From: Lachnospiraceae bacterium
Lineage (GTDB): Bacteria; Bacillota; Clostridia; Lachnospirales; Lachnospiraceae
Assembly (NCBI GenBank): GCA_009774395.1
Contig: VSNQ01000022.1
Location: 1-42,773 of the forward strand
Direction: 5' to 3'
DNA: 42,773 nt
The notes beneath the pieces were generated by a model, which worked only from the letters and a program-made list of their open reading frames with translations, had not been told where the DNA came from and did no database searches. Of the stretch, positions 16,324 through 24,363 are shown one piece after another; position 1 is the first letter of the stretch; the number at the start of each line of letters is the position of its first letter. The position numbers were made by a program, and so were the translations under genes.

Positions 16324-17646
16324 ATGAATATCGTTTTATTGTCAGGAGGTTCTGGAAAGCGTCTTTGGCCGCTGTCAAATGAAGTAAGATCAAAGCAGTT
16401 TTTAAAGCTTTTATGTGATAAAGAGGGGAAGCATGAGTCTATGGTACAGCGTGTGTACCGACAAATTACAGACGCAGGGATTCATGCGCGGATTGTTGTG
16501 GCGACTTCGGCGTCACAAGTAGAAGCGATTCGTGGGCAGCTCCCCAAGGATGTGGATATTGTTGTGGAGCCTGAACGTAGAAACACATTTCCGGCAATTG
16601 TGCTTGCAGCGTCTTACCTTGCGTCAAGAAAGAAGATAGACCTAGAGGAAACGGTGATTGTGCTTCCCGTTGACCCTTATGTAGATGTGGCATATTTTGA
16701 ATGTTTTCGAAAGATGGACGAAGAAGTGCAGAAAGGAACGGCAGATATGGTGCTGATGGGGATTACCCCTTCCTATCCGTCAGAAAAATATGGTTATATT
16801 CTCCAAGGGGAGCAGGGCGTTGTTACAGGATTTAAGGAGAAACCTGACGAAGAAACCGCTGCGCGTTTAATTCAAGAGGGTGCACTTTGGAATGCTGGTG
16901 TATTTGCGTTTCGCTTAAACTATTTAATGGAAATTGCGGATCAATATGTACAAAATCGGGATTTTGACGATATTACAAAGCATTATGGTGATTTAAAAAA
17001 AGACAGTTTTGATTATGAAGTTGTGGAGAAAACGAAATCTCTTGCAGTTGTACCCTATAGCGGCGAATGGAAAGATATTGGTACATGGAATACACTGACA
17101 GAGGAGATGGAGGAGGAGAGCGTTGGATATGCAGTGACTGGTGAGGATTGTGAGAATACCCATGTAATTAATGAACTTTCGATTCCAGTGGTAGCACTGG
17201 GAACAAAGAATATTGTGGTTGCAGCAAGTCCCGATGGAATTTTAGTGTCAGACAAGCACAAAAGTTCTTATATAAAGCCATATGTAGAGAATATTACAGG
17301 GCGTCCAATGTATGAGGAACGGCGTTGGGGTGAGTATAAGGTATATGATTATATTCAGTACAAGGATGGTACAAAATCGCTGACAAAGCATATTACGGTT
17401 CACGCAGGTATGGCACAGGACTACCAGCTTCATCATTATAAGGACGAAGTGATAACGGTAGTGAACGGAAGCGGGGAATTTGTGATTGATGGGTGTTTAA
17501 TGAAACTATCATATGGTGATACAATTTGTATCCGGCGGGGGCAGAAGCATACAATGCGGGCAATTGAAGATTTGCAAATGATTTGCGTGCAGATTGGAGA
17601 GGAGATTTCCGAAGAAGATGTGGAGGTGTATGAGTGGCGTTGGTGA
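16324..17646 (+). CDS. manC: Mannose-1-phosphate guanylyltransferase with cupin isomerase domain
   Basis: 440 aa from MNIVLLSGGSGKRLWPLS; AGGA lies 6-8 nt upstream. The N-terminal nucleotidyltransferase domain has LSGGSGKRLWPL, KQFLKL, EPERRNTFPAI and the metal-binding LPVDPYVD, all typical of GDP-mannose pyrophosphorylases. The C-terminal 110 residues are a cupin (RRWGEYKVYDYIQY, HHYKDEVITVVNGSGEF, IRRGQKHTMRA) as in type II mannose-6-phosphate isomerases, so it may be bifunctional like AlgA/ManC. The product GDP-mannose would feed surface polysaccharide synthesis, in keeping with the acyltransferase pair downstream. Confidence 0.88.
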   Translation: MNIVLLSGGSGKRLWPLSNEVRSKQFLKLLCDKEGKHESMVQRVYRQITDAGIHARIVVATSASQVEAIRGQLPKDVDIVVEPERRNTFPAIVLAASYLASRKKIDLEETVIVLPVDPYVDVAYFECFRKMDEEVQKGTADMVLMGITPSYPSEKYGYILQGEQGVVTGFKEKPDEETAARLIQEGALWNAGVFAFRLNYLMEIADQYVQNRDFDDITKHYGDLKKDSFDYEVVEKTKSLAVVPYSGEWKDIGTWNTLTEEMEEESVGYAVTGEDCENTHVINELSIPVVALGTKNIVVAASPDGILVSDKHKSSYIKPYVENITGRPMYEERRWGEYKVYDYIQYKDGTKSLTKHITVHAGMAQDYQLHHYKDEVITVVNGSGEFVIDGCLMKLSYGDTICIRRGQKHTMRAIEDLQMICVQIGEEISEEDVEVYEWRW

Positions 17647-17682
17647 ACACGGCACTTGTGCTGTTTTTAGGAGGAATTTGCT

Positions 17683-18537
17683 ATGAGATTTACAAAGATG
17701 CATGGGTGTGGGAATGATTATATCTATGTGAATGGGTTTGAGGAACAGATAGACGAGAAGGATAAGGCGGCGTTTGTGCGCAAGGTGAGTGACAGGCATT
17801 TTGGAATCGGCGGCGATGGGGTGATTTTTATTAATCCGGGGAAATCAGCGGAATTTGAGATGGAGATGTTTAATGCAGATGGAAGCCGTTCGCAAATGTG
17901 CGGAAATGGGATTCGGTGTGTGGCGAAGTTTGTATATGATAAAGGACTTACGGATAAAACGCATATTTCCATAGAGAGTTTTGGGAAGGTGAAGTATCTG
18001 GATTTGACACTGGGTGCGGATGGCAAAGTTACATTGGTGCGTGTTAATATGGGGGAGCCTATTTTGGTGGCAAAGGAGGTTCCGGTGTGTTCGGATAATG
18101 TGCAGGTAGTGGATGAGGAAATTGCGGTTGACGAGAAAATTTATCGTATGACGTGTGTTTCTATGGGAAATCCGCATGCGGTTGTTTTTATGGATTCGAT
18201 AGAAGATCTGGATATTGAGAAAATTGGACCAGCTTTTGAAAATCATAAACGGTTTCCAGAGCGAGTAAATACAGAGTTTGTTAAGGTGATTGACCGCAGC
18301 CGCATACAGATGCGTGTATGGGAGCGCGGTACAGGTGAAACGCTTGCTTGTGGTACAGGAAGCTGCGCCGCAGCGGTTGCATGTATCTTAAATGGTCTGA
18401 CAGATCATTGTGTTAAAGTTGGACTGTTGGGCGGTGAATTACTATGTGAATGGGATAAGGAAAAGAATCTTGTCTATATGACAGGACCGGCTGTCACGAT
18501 TTTTGAGGGAGAGTTGGATCAGGAGTTATTACGTTAA
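17683..18537 (+). CDS. dapF: Diaminopimelate epimerase
   Basis: 284 aa; isomerises LL- to meso-diaminopimelate for lysine and peptidoglycan. AGGAGG sits 8 nt upstream. Family motifs: KMHGCGNDYIYVNGF at the N-terminus, FGIGGDGVIF, and the two catalytic Cys in QMCGNGIRC (near residue 73) and LACGTGSCAAA (near 224). GNPHAVVF is also present. It follows manC by 36 nt and precedes the MBOAT gene by 15 nt, so the three may form one transcript. Confidence 0.96.
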   Translation: MRFTKMHGCGNDYIYVNGFEEQIDEKDKAAFVRKVSDRHFGIGGDGVIFINPGKSAEFEMEMFNADGSRSQMCGNGIRCVAKFVYDKGLTDKTHISIESFGKVKYLDLTLGADGKVTLVRVNMGEPILVAKEVPVCSDNVQVVDEEIAVDEKIYRMTCVSMGNPHAVVFMDSIEDLDIEKIGPAFENHKRFPERVNTEFVKVIDRSRIQMRVWERGTGETLACGTGSCAAAVACILNGLTDHCVKVGLLGGELLCEWDKEKNLVYMTGPAVTIFEGELDQELLR

Positions 18538-18552
18538 GAATCGGAGGATAAT

Positions 18553-19962
18553 ATGCTTTTTCCAAGTGAGGTTTTTTTATTTGTTTTTTTGCCAGTTGTT
18601 CTGGTTGTTTATTATGCGCTGCTTAGAAAGACTAAAATAGTAAAAAATATATTTTTGCTGGCGGCAAGCCTTTTTTTCTATGCATGGGGAGAACCAGTTT
18701 ATGTATTCTTAATGATTGGATCGATTTTGTTTAACTGGCTGTTTGGAATATTGGTGGACAGGTTCCGATATCAGAAATTTGCGGTAGTGATATTGTTTGT
18801 GCTTATGGTAGCAGGCAATATTGGGGTGCTGGGGTGGTTTAAATACAGTGAATTTACGGTATTGCAAATAAATCGTTTTTTGCATACGCAGATTCCGGTG
18901 CCGGTGGTGGCGCTTCCGATTGGAATTTCGTTTTTTACATTTCAGGCAATGTCGTATGTAATTGATGTATATCGCAGGCGCGGAAAAGTGCAGTTAAATC
19001 CGCTACAGGTAGGGCTTTATGTATCGTTTTTTCCGCAGCTTATTGCAGGACCGATTGTGCGTTATGAAACGGTAGCAGAGCAGATGGAACATAGAGAAGA
19101 AAATTTTAATGATTTTTCTGTGGGCGTTGTGCGGTTTTGTATCGGTCTTGGCAAAAAGGTGCTGATAGCCAACAATATGGCATCTGTGGCAGACAATGCA
19201 TTTGGTTTGATAATTAACGGTGAGTTTCAAGCATCAGTAGGAATGGCTTGGCTAGGTGCAATTGCGTATACATTGCAGATTTTCTTTGACTTTTCGGGAT
19301 ATTCGGATATGGCAATTGGTCTTGGCAAAATGTTTGGTTTTCATTTTGAAGAAAACTTTAATTATCCCTATATATCAAGGACAGTTACAGAATTTTGGAG
19401 AAGGTGGCATATGTCTATGCAGGCATGGTTTCGGGATTATGTGTATTTCCCGCTTGGCGGCAGCAGAGTGTCGAAACCGCGGCTGATATTGAATTTATTT
19501 GTGGTTTGGCTGTTAACGGGAATGTGGCATGGCGCCAACTGGACGTTTATTGCGTGGGGATTAATGTACTTTGTGATTTTAACGTTTGAAAAGCTTACAG
19601 GATTGAGCAAAAAAGAATGCTGGTGGGGACATATTTATACGATGGTGCTGGTAATCATCGGCTGGGTTATTTTCCGGTCAACAGGGATGGGTAATGCATT
19701 CCTCTACATTAAGGCGATGTTTGGCATTGGTGCGAAAGGGTTGATAGACAAGGCCGTATGGGCATATTTGGCACAGAATTGGGTATACTTTGTATTTGCA
19801 TTGATTGGTTGTGCTCCGCTTCTGCCAGCGATTGACGATAGACTGCACAGTAGTAAAATCTGGCAGGTTGTATATGCTGTGGGGGTGGTGGTCTGCCTGG
19901 TAGTAAGTGTATCGTTTATCAGCAATAATGCATATAACCCATTTATCTATTTTAATTTTTGA
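18553..19962 (+). CDS. MBOAT family O-acyltransferase (AlgI/PatA/DltB-like)
   Basis: 469 aa, polytopic membrane protein with about ten hydrophobic helices. The MBOAT core is visible: GISFFTFQAMSYVIDVYRR, FPQLIAGPIVRYE, FFDFSGYSDMAIGLGKMFGF, NYPYISRTVTEFWRRWHMS, FPLGGSR and the catalytic-His segment LTGMWHGANWTFIAWG near residue 320. Such proteins move an acetyl group across the membrane to an extracytoplasmic O-acetyltransferase. The partner is likely the AlgX-like product at 20166. GGAGG lies 5 nt before the start. Confidence 0.92.
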   Translation: MLFPSEVFLFVFLPVVLVVYYALLRKTKIVKNIFLLAASLFFYAWGEPVYVFLMIGSILFNWLFGILVDRFRYQKFAVVILFVLMVAGNIGVLGWFKYSEFTVLQINRFLHTQIPVPVVALPIGISFFTFQAMSYVIDVYRRRGKVQLNPLQVGLYVSFFPQLIAGPIVRYETVAEQMEHREENFNDFSVGVVRFCIGLGKKVLIANNMASVADNAFGLIINGEFQASVGMAWLGAIAYTLQIFFDFSGYSDMAIGLGKMFGFHFEENFNYPYISRTVTEFWRRWHMSMQAWFRDYVYFPLGGSRVSKPRLILNLFVVWLLTGMWHGANWTFIAWGLMYFVILTFEKLTGLSKKECWWGHIYTMVLVIIGWVIFRSTGMGNAFLYIKAMFGIGAKGLIDKAVWAYLAQNWVYFVFALIGCAPLLPAIDDRLHSSKIWQVVYAVGVVVCLVVSVSFISNNAYNPFIYFNF

Positions 19963-19989
19963 TGTTACAGTTTTACAATGCAAAATAAT

Positions 19990-20135
19990 ATACTGACGAA
20001 CGTAAAACTTTTTGATTTCTGCGCGACAGATGAAGATTTGTTTGGCCCAATCTGTTGCGATATTTAATTATCCAAGCAATACAAGCGGACAATATGTGCT
20101 GTGCAGATAGAAAAATAGAATCGTTTGTGAGCATA
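19990..20135 (+). repeat. Family P palindrome, copy 3 (longer centre)
   Basis: Outer arms TACTGACGAACG and CGTTTGTGAGCATA pair, and TTTCTGC pairs with the GCAG(AT)AGAAA part of the right arm. About 45 extra nt are present in the middle compared with the other copies. The conserved ACAAGCGGACAAT stretch corresponds to the apical loop of copies 1 and 4. It ends 30 nt before the GTG start of the AlgX-like gene. Confidence 0.68.
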
Positions 20136-20165
20136 ACACAAAATTTATGAGAATGGAGGATTACA

Positions 20166-21314
20166 GTGAAAAGTAGAAACAAATGGATAACAATTGTGTT
20201 TCTGGTCTTTATATTGGCAGTTCCGGCGGCGACAGTAATTCGGGGATTTTTTCCAAAGGATGATTCTCCCTCGCAGGAACAGCTTGGCATACTAGAAGGC
20301 AATGGTACAGTACAAAACGGCAATGCAGAATCGCAGGAACCACCTCCAGCAGAAGGGGAATCTTCTGATACTGTGTCAACACAGGCATCCGCGGAAAATA
20401 AGGACTCAGGTTTTACCAAACTGCAAGTTGCCATAAATGGTTTTACCAATGGGCTATTGGGTCGTTCCAAGTTAATTGCATTTAATACGAAATTAACATC
20501 GCTGCTTACTGGGGGGACTTATATTGAGTCAACACAGGTTCTGCTTGGGAAGAACGATATGTTTTTTTACAAGACGGAATTGGATGGTCATCCTCTTTGG
20601 GATTATATGGGGATTAATCATTTCGCAGATCCGGAGTTAGCATCTATTGCGGCAAATATTGTTGCGACACGAGATCATTTAAAGGAAAAAGGGATAGAAT
20701 TTTATGCAATGTGTGTCCCGAATAAAGAGATTATCTATCAGGAAAATATGCCAGATACAATTGCGCAGGTAAATGAGATATCGAGAGGAGAACAACTTGA
20801 AACATATATTCGAGAGAATACAGATTTGGTGTTTGTTTATCCTAAGGAAGAACTGCGCGAGGCAAAGGAAAAGGCACAGATTTGGTATAATACAGATACG
20901 CATTGCAACCAAAAAGGTTCTTTTGCCTGTATGCAGGCGCTGTTTCGTGAAGCCTATGGAACTTGGGCAGATTTGGATTCGGTTCAGTTTGATATCGATC
21001 CGACAGGGATTTCAGGGGATTTGGTATATATTGCTGGATTGGATAAGGAGTACCCAAAGGATATCGTATATGTATTGGATACGGATTCAACCGATAAAGC
21101 ACAATATCATGATCAGGTGCTTTTATTTGTAGGGGATTCGTTTGGTGGTTTTTTGTCTGCAGTTTCTAAGGGATATTATAAAAAGGTTTACTGGGAGCAC
21201 CCTGATGCATTCAATTATGAAATGTATGAAAAATATCAACCGGATGTAGTGATATTGGAATGGGCGGAACGGTATTGTGAACGGTTTGGAGAGCCAACGT
21301 TAATTCGCAAATAA
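20166..21314 (+). CDS. AlgX/AlgJ-like (DHHW family) secreted acetyltransferase partner
   Basis: 382 aa, GTG start with GGAGG 8 nt upstream. One N-terminal helix (WITIVFLVFILAVPAATVI) acts as anchor or signal; a Ser/Glu/Gln-rich linker (about residues 35-80) follows. The catalytic part resembles the SGNH-like domains of AlgJ/AlgX: GKNDMFFYKTELDG...WDYMG, the DTHxN block as NTDTHCNQKG (Trp of the usual DTHWN replaced by Cys), and GDSFGGFL with the nucleophilic Ser. With the MBOAT protein just upstream it probably O-acetylates a surface polysaccharide. It is the last gene of the cluster and ends at a strong hairpin. Confidence 0.78.
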   Translation: MKSRNKWITIVFLVFILAVPAATVIRGFFPKDDSPSQEQLGILEGNGTVQNGNAESQEPPPAEGESSDTVSTQASAENKDSGFTKLQVAINGFTNGLLGRSKLIAFNTKLTSLLTGGTYIESTQVLLGKNDMFFYKTELDGHPLWDYMGINHFADPELASIAANIVATRDHLKEKGIEFYAMCVPNKEIIYQENMPDTIAQVNEISRGEQLETYIRENTDLVFVYPKEELREAKEKAQIWYNTDTHCNQKGSFACMQALFREAYGTWADLDSVQFDIDPTGISGDLVYIAGLDKEYPKDIVYVLDTDSTDKAQYHDQVLLFVGDSFGGFLSAVSKGYYKKVYWEHPDAFNYEMYEKYQPDVVILEWAERYCERFGEPTLIRK

Positions 21315-21323
21315 AAATATACG

Positions 21324-21433
21324 AAAAGGGGCTGTCGGATAATGCAGTTTACCTACAATATATTGTTGATTATATCAATAATCAATACAATATATTGATG
21401 TAGGCATCGCATTATTTCCCGACAGCCCCTTTT
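21324..21433. terminator. Very long bidirectional hairpin between convergent genes
   Basis: A near-perfect hairpin of about 110 nt. The outer stem AAAAGGGGCTGTCGG (21324-21338) pairs with CCGACAGCCCCTTTT (21419-21433); inner stems are ATAATGC/GCATTAT, CCTACA/TGTAGG, ATATATTGT/ACAATATAT and TTGATTAT/ATAATCAA. T-runs flank both sides, so it can end both the AlgX-like transcript (plus) and the cellobiose phosphorylase transcript (minus). It is much longer than an ordinary terminator and may be a small mobile palindrome. Confidence 0.8.
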
Positions 21434-21485
21434 ATGTGCACACGCCGATGCAGAGGAAATATACCACTAAAGTGGCGCGAAAAAA

Positions 21486-23921
21486 CTATCCCATAATAAT
21501 TTCAACGTTCACATCTTTCTTTCCGGATTCAAATGGTATAATACAGCCATCAACTTTAGAACCATCTACAGTCATAGAAATAACTCCCTTTTGTACATTA
21601 TTTGGGTTCTTTACTGTAATATGGTAAATGACATCACGGAATCTTCTAGTCAGTTTAAAGTCACCAAATCCTGTCGGCACACAAGGGTCGACACGTAGCC
21701 CCTGATGTGTAGGATATACACCTAAAATATACTGTGAAATATTGGTAAATGTCCATGCGGCAGTACCTGTAAGCCAGCTATTTTTCGCTTCGCCGTGATA
21801 TTTCGCGTCGCGTCCTGCAACCATCTGGGAATATACATAAGGCTCTGTACGGTGGATTTCACTGATATCTTCAACATAGGCAGGGCAGGTTTTTTGATAA
21901 ATTTCAAATGCTCTGTCACCGCGTCCAATAACGGTTTCTGCAATGGATACCCAAGGATTGTTATGGCAGAATATACCAGCATTTTCCTTGTATCCGGGCG
22001 GGTATGAAGATATTTCGCCCAGTTCAACATGATATTTGGTGTAAGCAGGCTGCAAAATCATAACACCGTATTTGGTATCCAGCCGTTCTTTAACGGAATC
22101 CAGCGCTTTTTGTGCAAGTCCTTCTTTTACGCCGACGCCGGCAAGTACGCAGAAGCCTTGCGGTTCAATATAAATTTGTCCTTCATCACATTCCTTAGAT
22201 CCAACTTTTTGGCTGTTTGCATCATAAGCACGAATAAACCATTCACCGTCCCAGCCGTCTTTTAGGAGAGCATCATACATTATGGAGCCTTCTTTTCTTG
22301 CGCGTGCTGCTTCGGCTTCGTCACCGAGTAATTCTGCAAGCTGTGCATATTCTTCTGCATATTTTACAAACATACCGCCGATAAACACGGATTCCGCAAC
22401 AGGCCCTTCGCTTGGACCAAAGGTCTGGAAGGATTCACCCGGATGTTCTGAGAAGCAGTTTAAGTTCAGGCAGTCGTTCCAATCTGCGCGTCCGATGAGC
22501 GGCAGTTGATGTGGGCCTTTGTGGTGAATAATATAATCCAATGAGCGTTTTAGATGTTCCATTAACGTTGTGGCAACGCTCATATCATTGTCGTAGGGCA
22601 CCATTTCCTTTAAAATAGATAAGTCGCCGGTTTCTCGTACATATGCACTGGTTCCTGCGATCAGCCATAAGGGATCGTCATTAAAGCCGCTTCCGATATC
22701 CGAGTTGCCTTTTTTCGTTAACGGCTGGTATTGGTGATATGCGCTGCCATCTTGGAACTGTGTGGAAGCAATATCAATAATACGTTCCCGTGCACGGTCT
22801 GGAATTAAGTGTACAAAGCCAAGCAAATCCTGACAAGAGTCGCGGAAGCCCATGCCGCGGCCAATGCCGGATTCATAGTAGGAGGCAGAGCGGCTCATAT
22901 TAAATGTTACCATGCACTGATATTGGTTCCAGATATTTACCATTCTGTTTACTTTTTCGTTGGCAGAATCCACGGTGTAGCGGCTTAATAGGTCAGACCA
23001 GTAAGCATTTAGTTCGGCAAATGCCTTGTCTACTGCAGCGTCAGAATTGTACTGAGCGATCATTGCATTTGCTGGTTTTTTGTTGACGATATTCGGTGCT
23101 TCGAATTTCTCATCAACAGGATTTTCCAGATATCCAAGCAAAAATACAAACGATTTTTCTTCGCCTGGCGCAAGTGAAATATTTATCTGGTGTGCGGCAA
23201 TAGGCGACCAGCCGCTTGCAACAGAGTTTGTGCATTTTCCAGCCAAAACGGCTTCTGGCTTGTCCGCTCCGTTGTAAGTGCCAATAAAACTGTCACGAAT
23301 CGTATCAAATCCGTCAACATTCGTATTCACTGTGTAAATGGCATAGTGGTTACGGCGTTCGCGGTATTCTGTTTTGTGGTAGATAGTCGAACCAATAACT
23401 TCCACTTCGCCAGTGCTTAAATTGCGTTGAAAATTCCTAGAATCATCATCCGCATTCCAAAGACACCATTCTACATAGGAGAACAGAGAAATTGTTTTTG
23501 GCGTGTTGTCATTGTTTTTCAGTTTAATCTGTGAAATTTCGCAATTATCGTTCATTGGTACAAACGTTAGTACGGAAGCCTGTATATTATTTTTAGACGA
23601 GGTAAAACGGCTGTAGCCGATACCATGACGGCATTCATACGAATCTAATTCCGTTTTGGTTGGCTGCCAGCCCGGATTCCATATCGTATCACCATCTTTA
23701 ATATAAAAATATTTTCCGTTTGTATCATAGGGAACATCATTGTAGCGGTAGCGTGTCAGACGCAGCAGCTTGGCGTCCTTATAGAACGTATAGCCGCCAC
23801 AGGTATTTGATATCAGGGAGAAAAATTCCTTGCAGCCTAGATAGTTAATCCAAGGCAGCGGCGTTTTGGGGGTCGTAATGACATATTCGCGGTTTGTGTC
23901 ATCGAAATAACCAAATTTCAT
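21486..23921 (-). CDS. Cellobiose phosphorylase (GH94)
   Basis: 811 aa, full family length. Splits cellobiose with phosphate into glucose-1-phosphate and glucose in the cytoplasm, saving ATP. The N-terminus MKFGYFDDTNREYVITTPKTP is diagnostic of cellobiose phosphorylases, followed by the beta-sandwich domain and an (alpha/alpha)6 barrel with GMGFRDSCQDLLGF and LIGRADWNDCLNLNCF, whose Asp is the general acid. The phosphate-site region is seen in HNNPWVSIAE and NSWLTGTAAWTF. AAAAGGAG lies 10 nt upstream. No cellobiose transporter is in the window. The 5' side has a good promoter and a palindromic operator. Confidence 0.94.
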   Translation of the reverse strand: MKFGYFDDTNREYVITTPKTPLPWINYLGCKEFFSLISNTCGGYTFYKDAKLLRLTRYRYNDVPYDTNGKYFYIKDGDTIWNPGWQPTKTELDSYECRHGIGYSRFTSSKNNIQASVLTFVPMNDNCEISQIKLKNNDNTPKTISLFSYVEWCLWNADDDSRNFQRNLSTGEVEVIGSTIYHKTEYRERRNHYAIYTVNTNVDGFDTIRDSFIGTYNGADKPEAVLAGKCTNSVASGWSPIAAHQINISLAPGEEKSFVFLLGYLENPVDEKFEAPNIVNKKPANAMIAQYNSDAAVDKAFAELNAYWSDLLSRYTVDSANEKVNRMVNIWNQYQCMVTFNMSRSASYYESGIGRGMGFRDSCQDLLGFVHLIPDRARERIIDIASTQFQDGSAYHQYQPLTKKGNSDIGSGFNDDPLWLIAGTSAYVRETGDLSILKEMVPYDNDMSVATTLMEHLKRSLDYIIHHKGPHQLPLIGRADWNDCLNLNCFSEHPGESFQTFGPSEGPVAESVFIGGMFVKYAEEYAQLAELLGDEAEAARARKEGSIMYDALLKDGWDGEWFIRAYDANSQKVGSKECDEGQIYIEPQGFCVLAGVGVKEGLAQKALDSVKERLDTKYGVMILQPAYTKYHVELGEISSYPPGYKENAGIFCHNNPWVSIAETVIGRGDRAFEIYQKTCPAYVEDISEIHRTEPYVYSQMVAGRDAKYHGEAKNSWLTGTAAWTFTNISQYILGVYPTHQGLRVDPCVPTGFGDFKLTRRFRDVIYHITVKNPNNVQKGVISMTVDGSKVDGCIIPFESGKKDVNVEIIMG

Positions 23922-23993
23922 AGCATCAATGCTCCTTTTCTTAAAATTTTAGAGAGTTGTGGAAGCCGTAATAACTCTGCATTAAAAGTTTAT

Positions 23994-24007
23994 GGAACGA
24001 CGGTTCC
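23994..24007 (-). promoter_or_regulatory. Palindromic operator candidate GGAAC-N4-GTTCC
   Basis: GGAACGACGGTTCC is a 14-bp dyad with 5-bp arms, lying about 15-30 nt downstream of the cellobiose phosphorylase promoter -10 and 70 nt before the start codon. A roadblock-type repressor site is the natural reading. The regulator is not identified in this window. Confidence 0.45.
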
Positions 24008-24019
24008 TTATAACAACGA

Positions 24020-24048
24020 ATTATACAGAACATATTATATAAAATCAA
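24020..24048 (-). promoter_or_regulatory. Promoter of cellobiose phosphorylase
   Basis: Minus-strand TTGATT (24048-24043) and perfect TATAAT (24025-24020) separated by exactly 17 bp. The rest of 24050-24250 is AT-rich and shows no gene. Confidence 0.7.
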
Positions 24049-24255
24049 GGGAATAATTAGTGCAAAAAGGTAGTTTATTATCTAATCAAGAAGGCTAAAA
24101 CAAAATGTAGTATCAAGCTGTAACTTTTATTGTGATTTCATATAAATTTTGCATTGCAAATTCGTTTCAGATGGTATAAGATAGCATTAGTACACAAATT
24201 ATCCAGTGTGTTTGGTAAGTTTTTACAAAAAAATAGCAAAAATATCTAAAAATAC

Positions 24256-24322
24256 TACTCATTATAAAAATTTCGTTATATAATGTTAATAGATGGTAAG
24301 CCGCCTTTTTACAAAAAGGTGC
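24256..24322 (+). promoter_or_regulatory. Promoter and leader hairpin of the c-di-GMP phosphodiesterase gene
   Basis: TATAAT at 24279-24284 with a poor -35 (TACTCA) at 17 bp. The leader starts with a hairpin CGCCTTTTT/AAAAAGGTG (24303-24322, 2-nt nominal loop). No match to c-di-GMP riboswitch cores was recognised. Confidence 0.35.
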
Positions 24323-24363
24323 AAAACTGAGGATTCTATATCACAAAGGATAGGAGGTACGTT

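Noticed and set aside
17647..17682. Terminator between manC and dapF
   Set aside because: ACGGCAC/GTGCTGT leaves only a 2-nt loop if fully paired and has a short T-run; too weak to call.
24290..24360. c-di-GMP riboswitch before the phosphodiesterase gene
   Set aside because: The short hairpin and the following GCAAAACTGAGG do not reproduce the conserved core of GEMM-I or GEMM-II.
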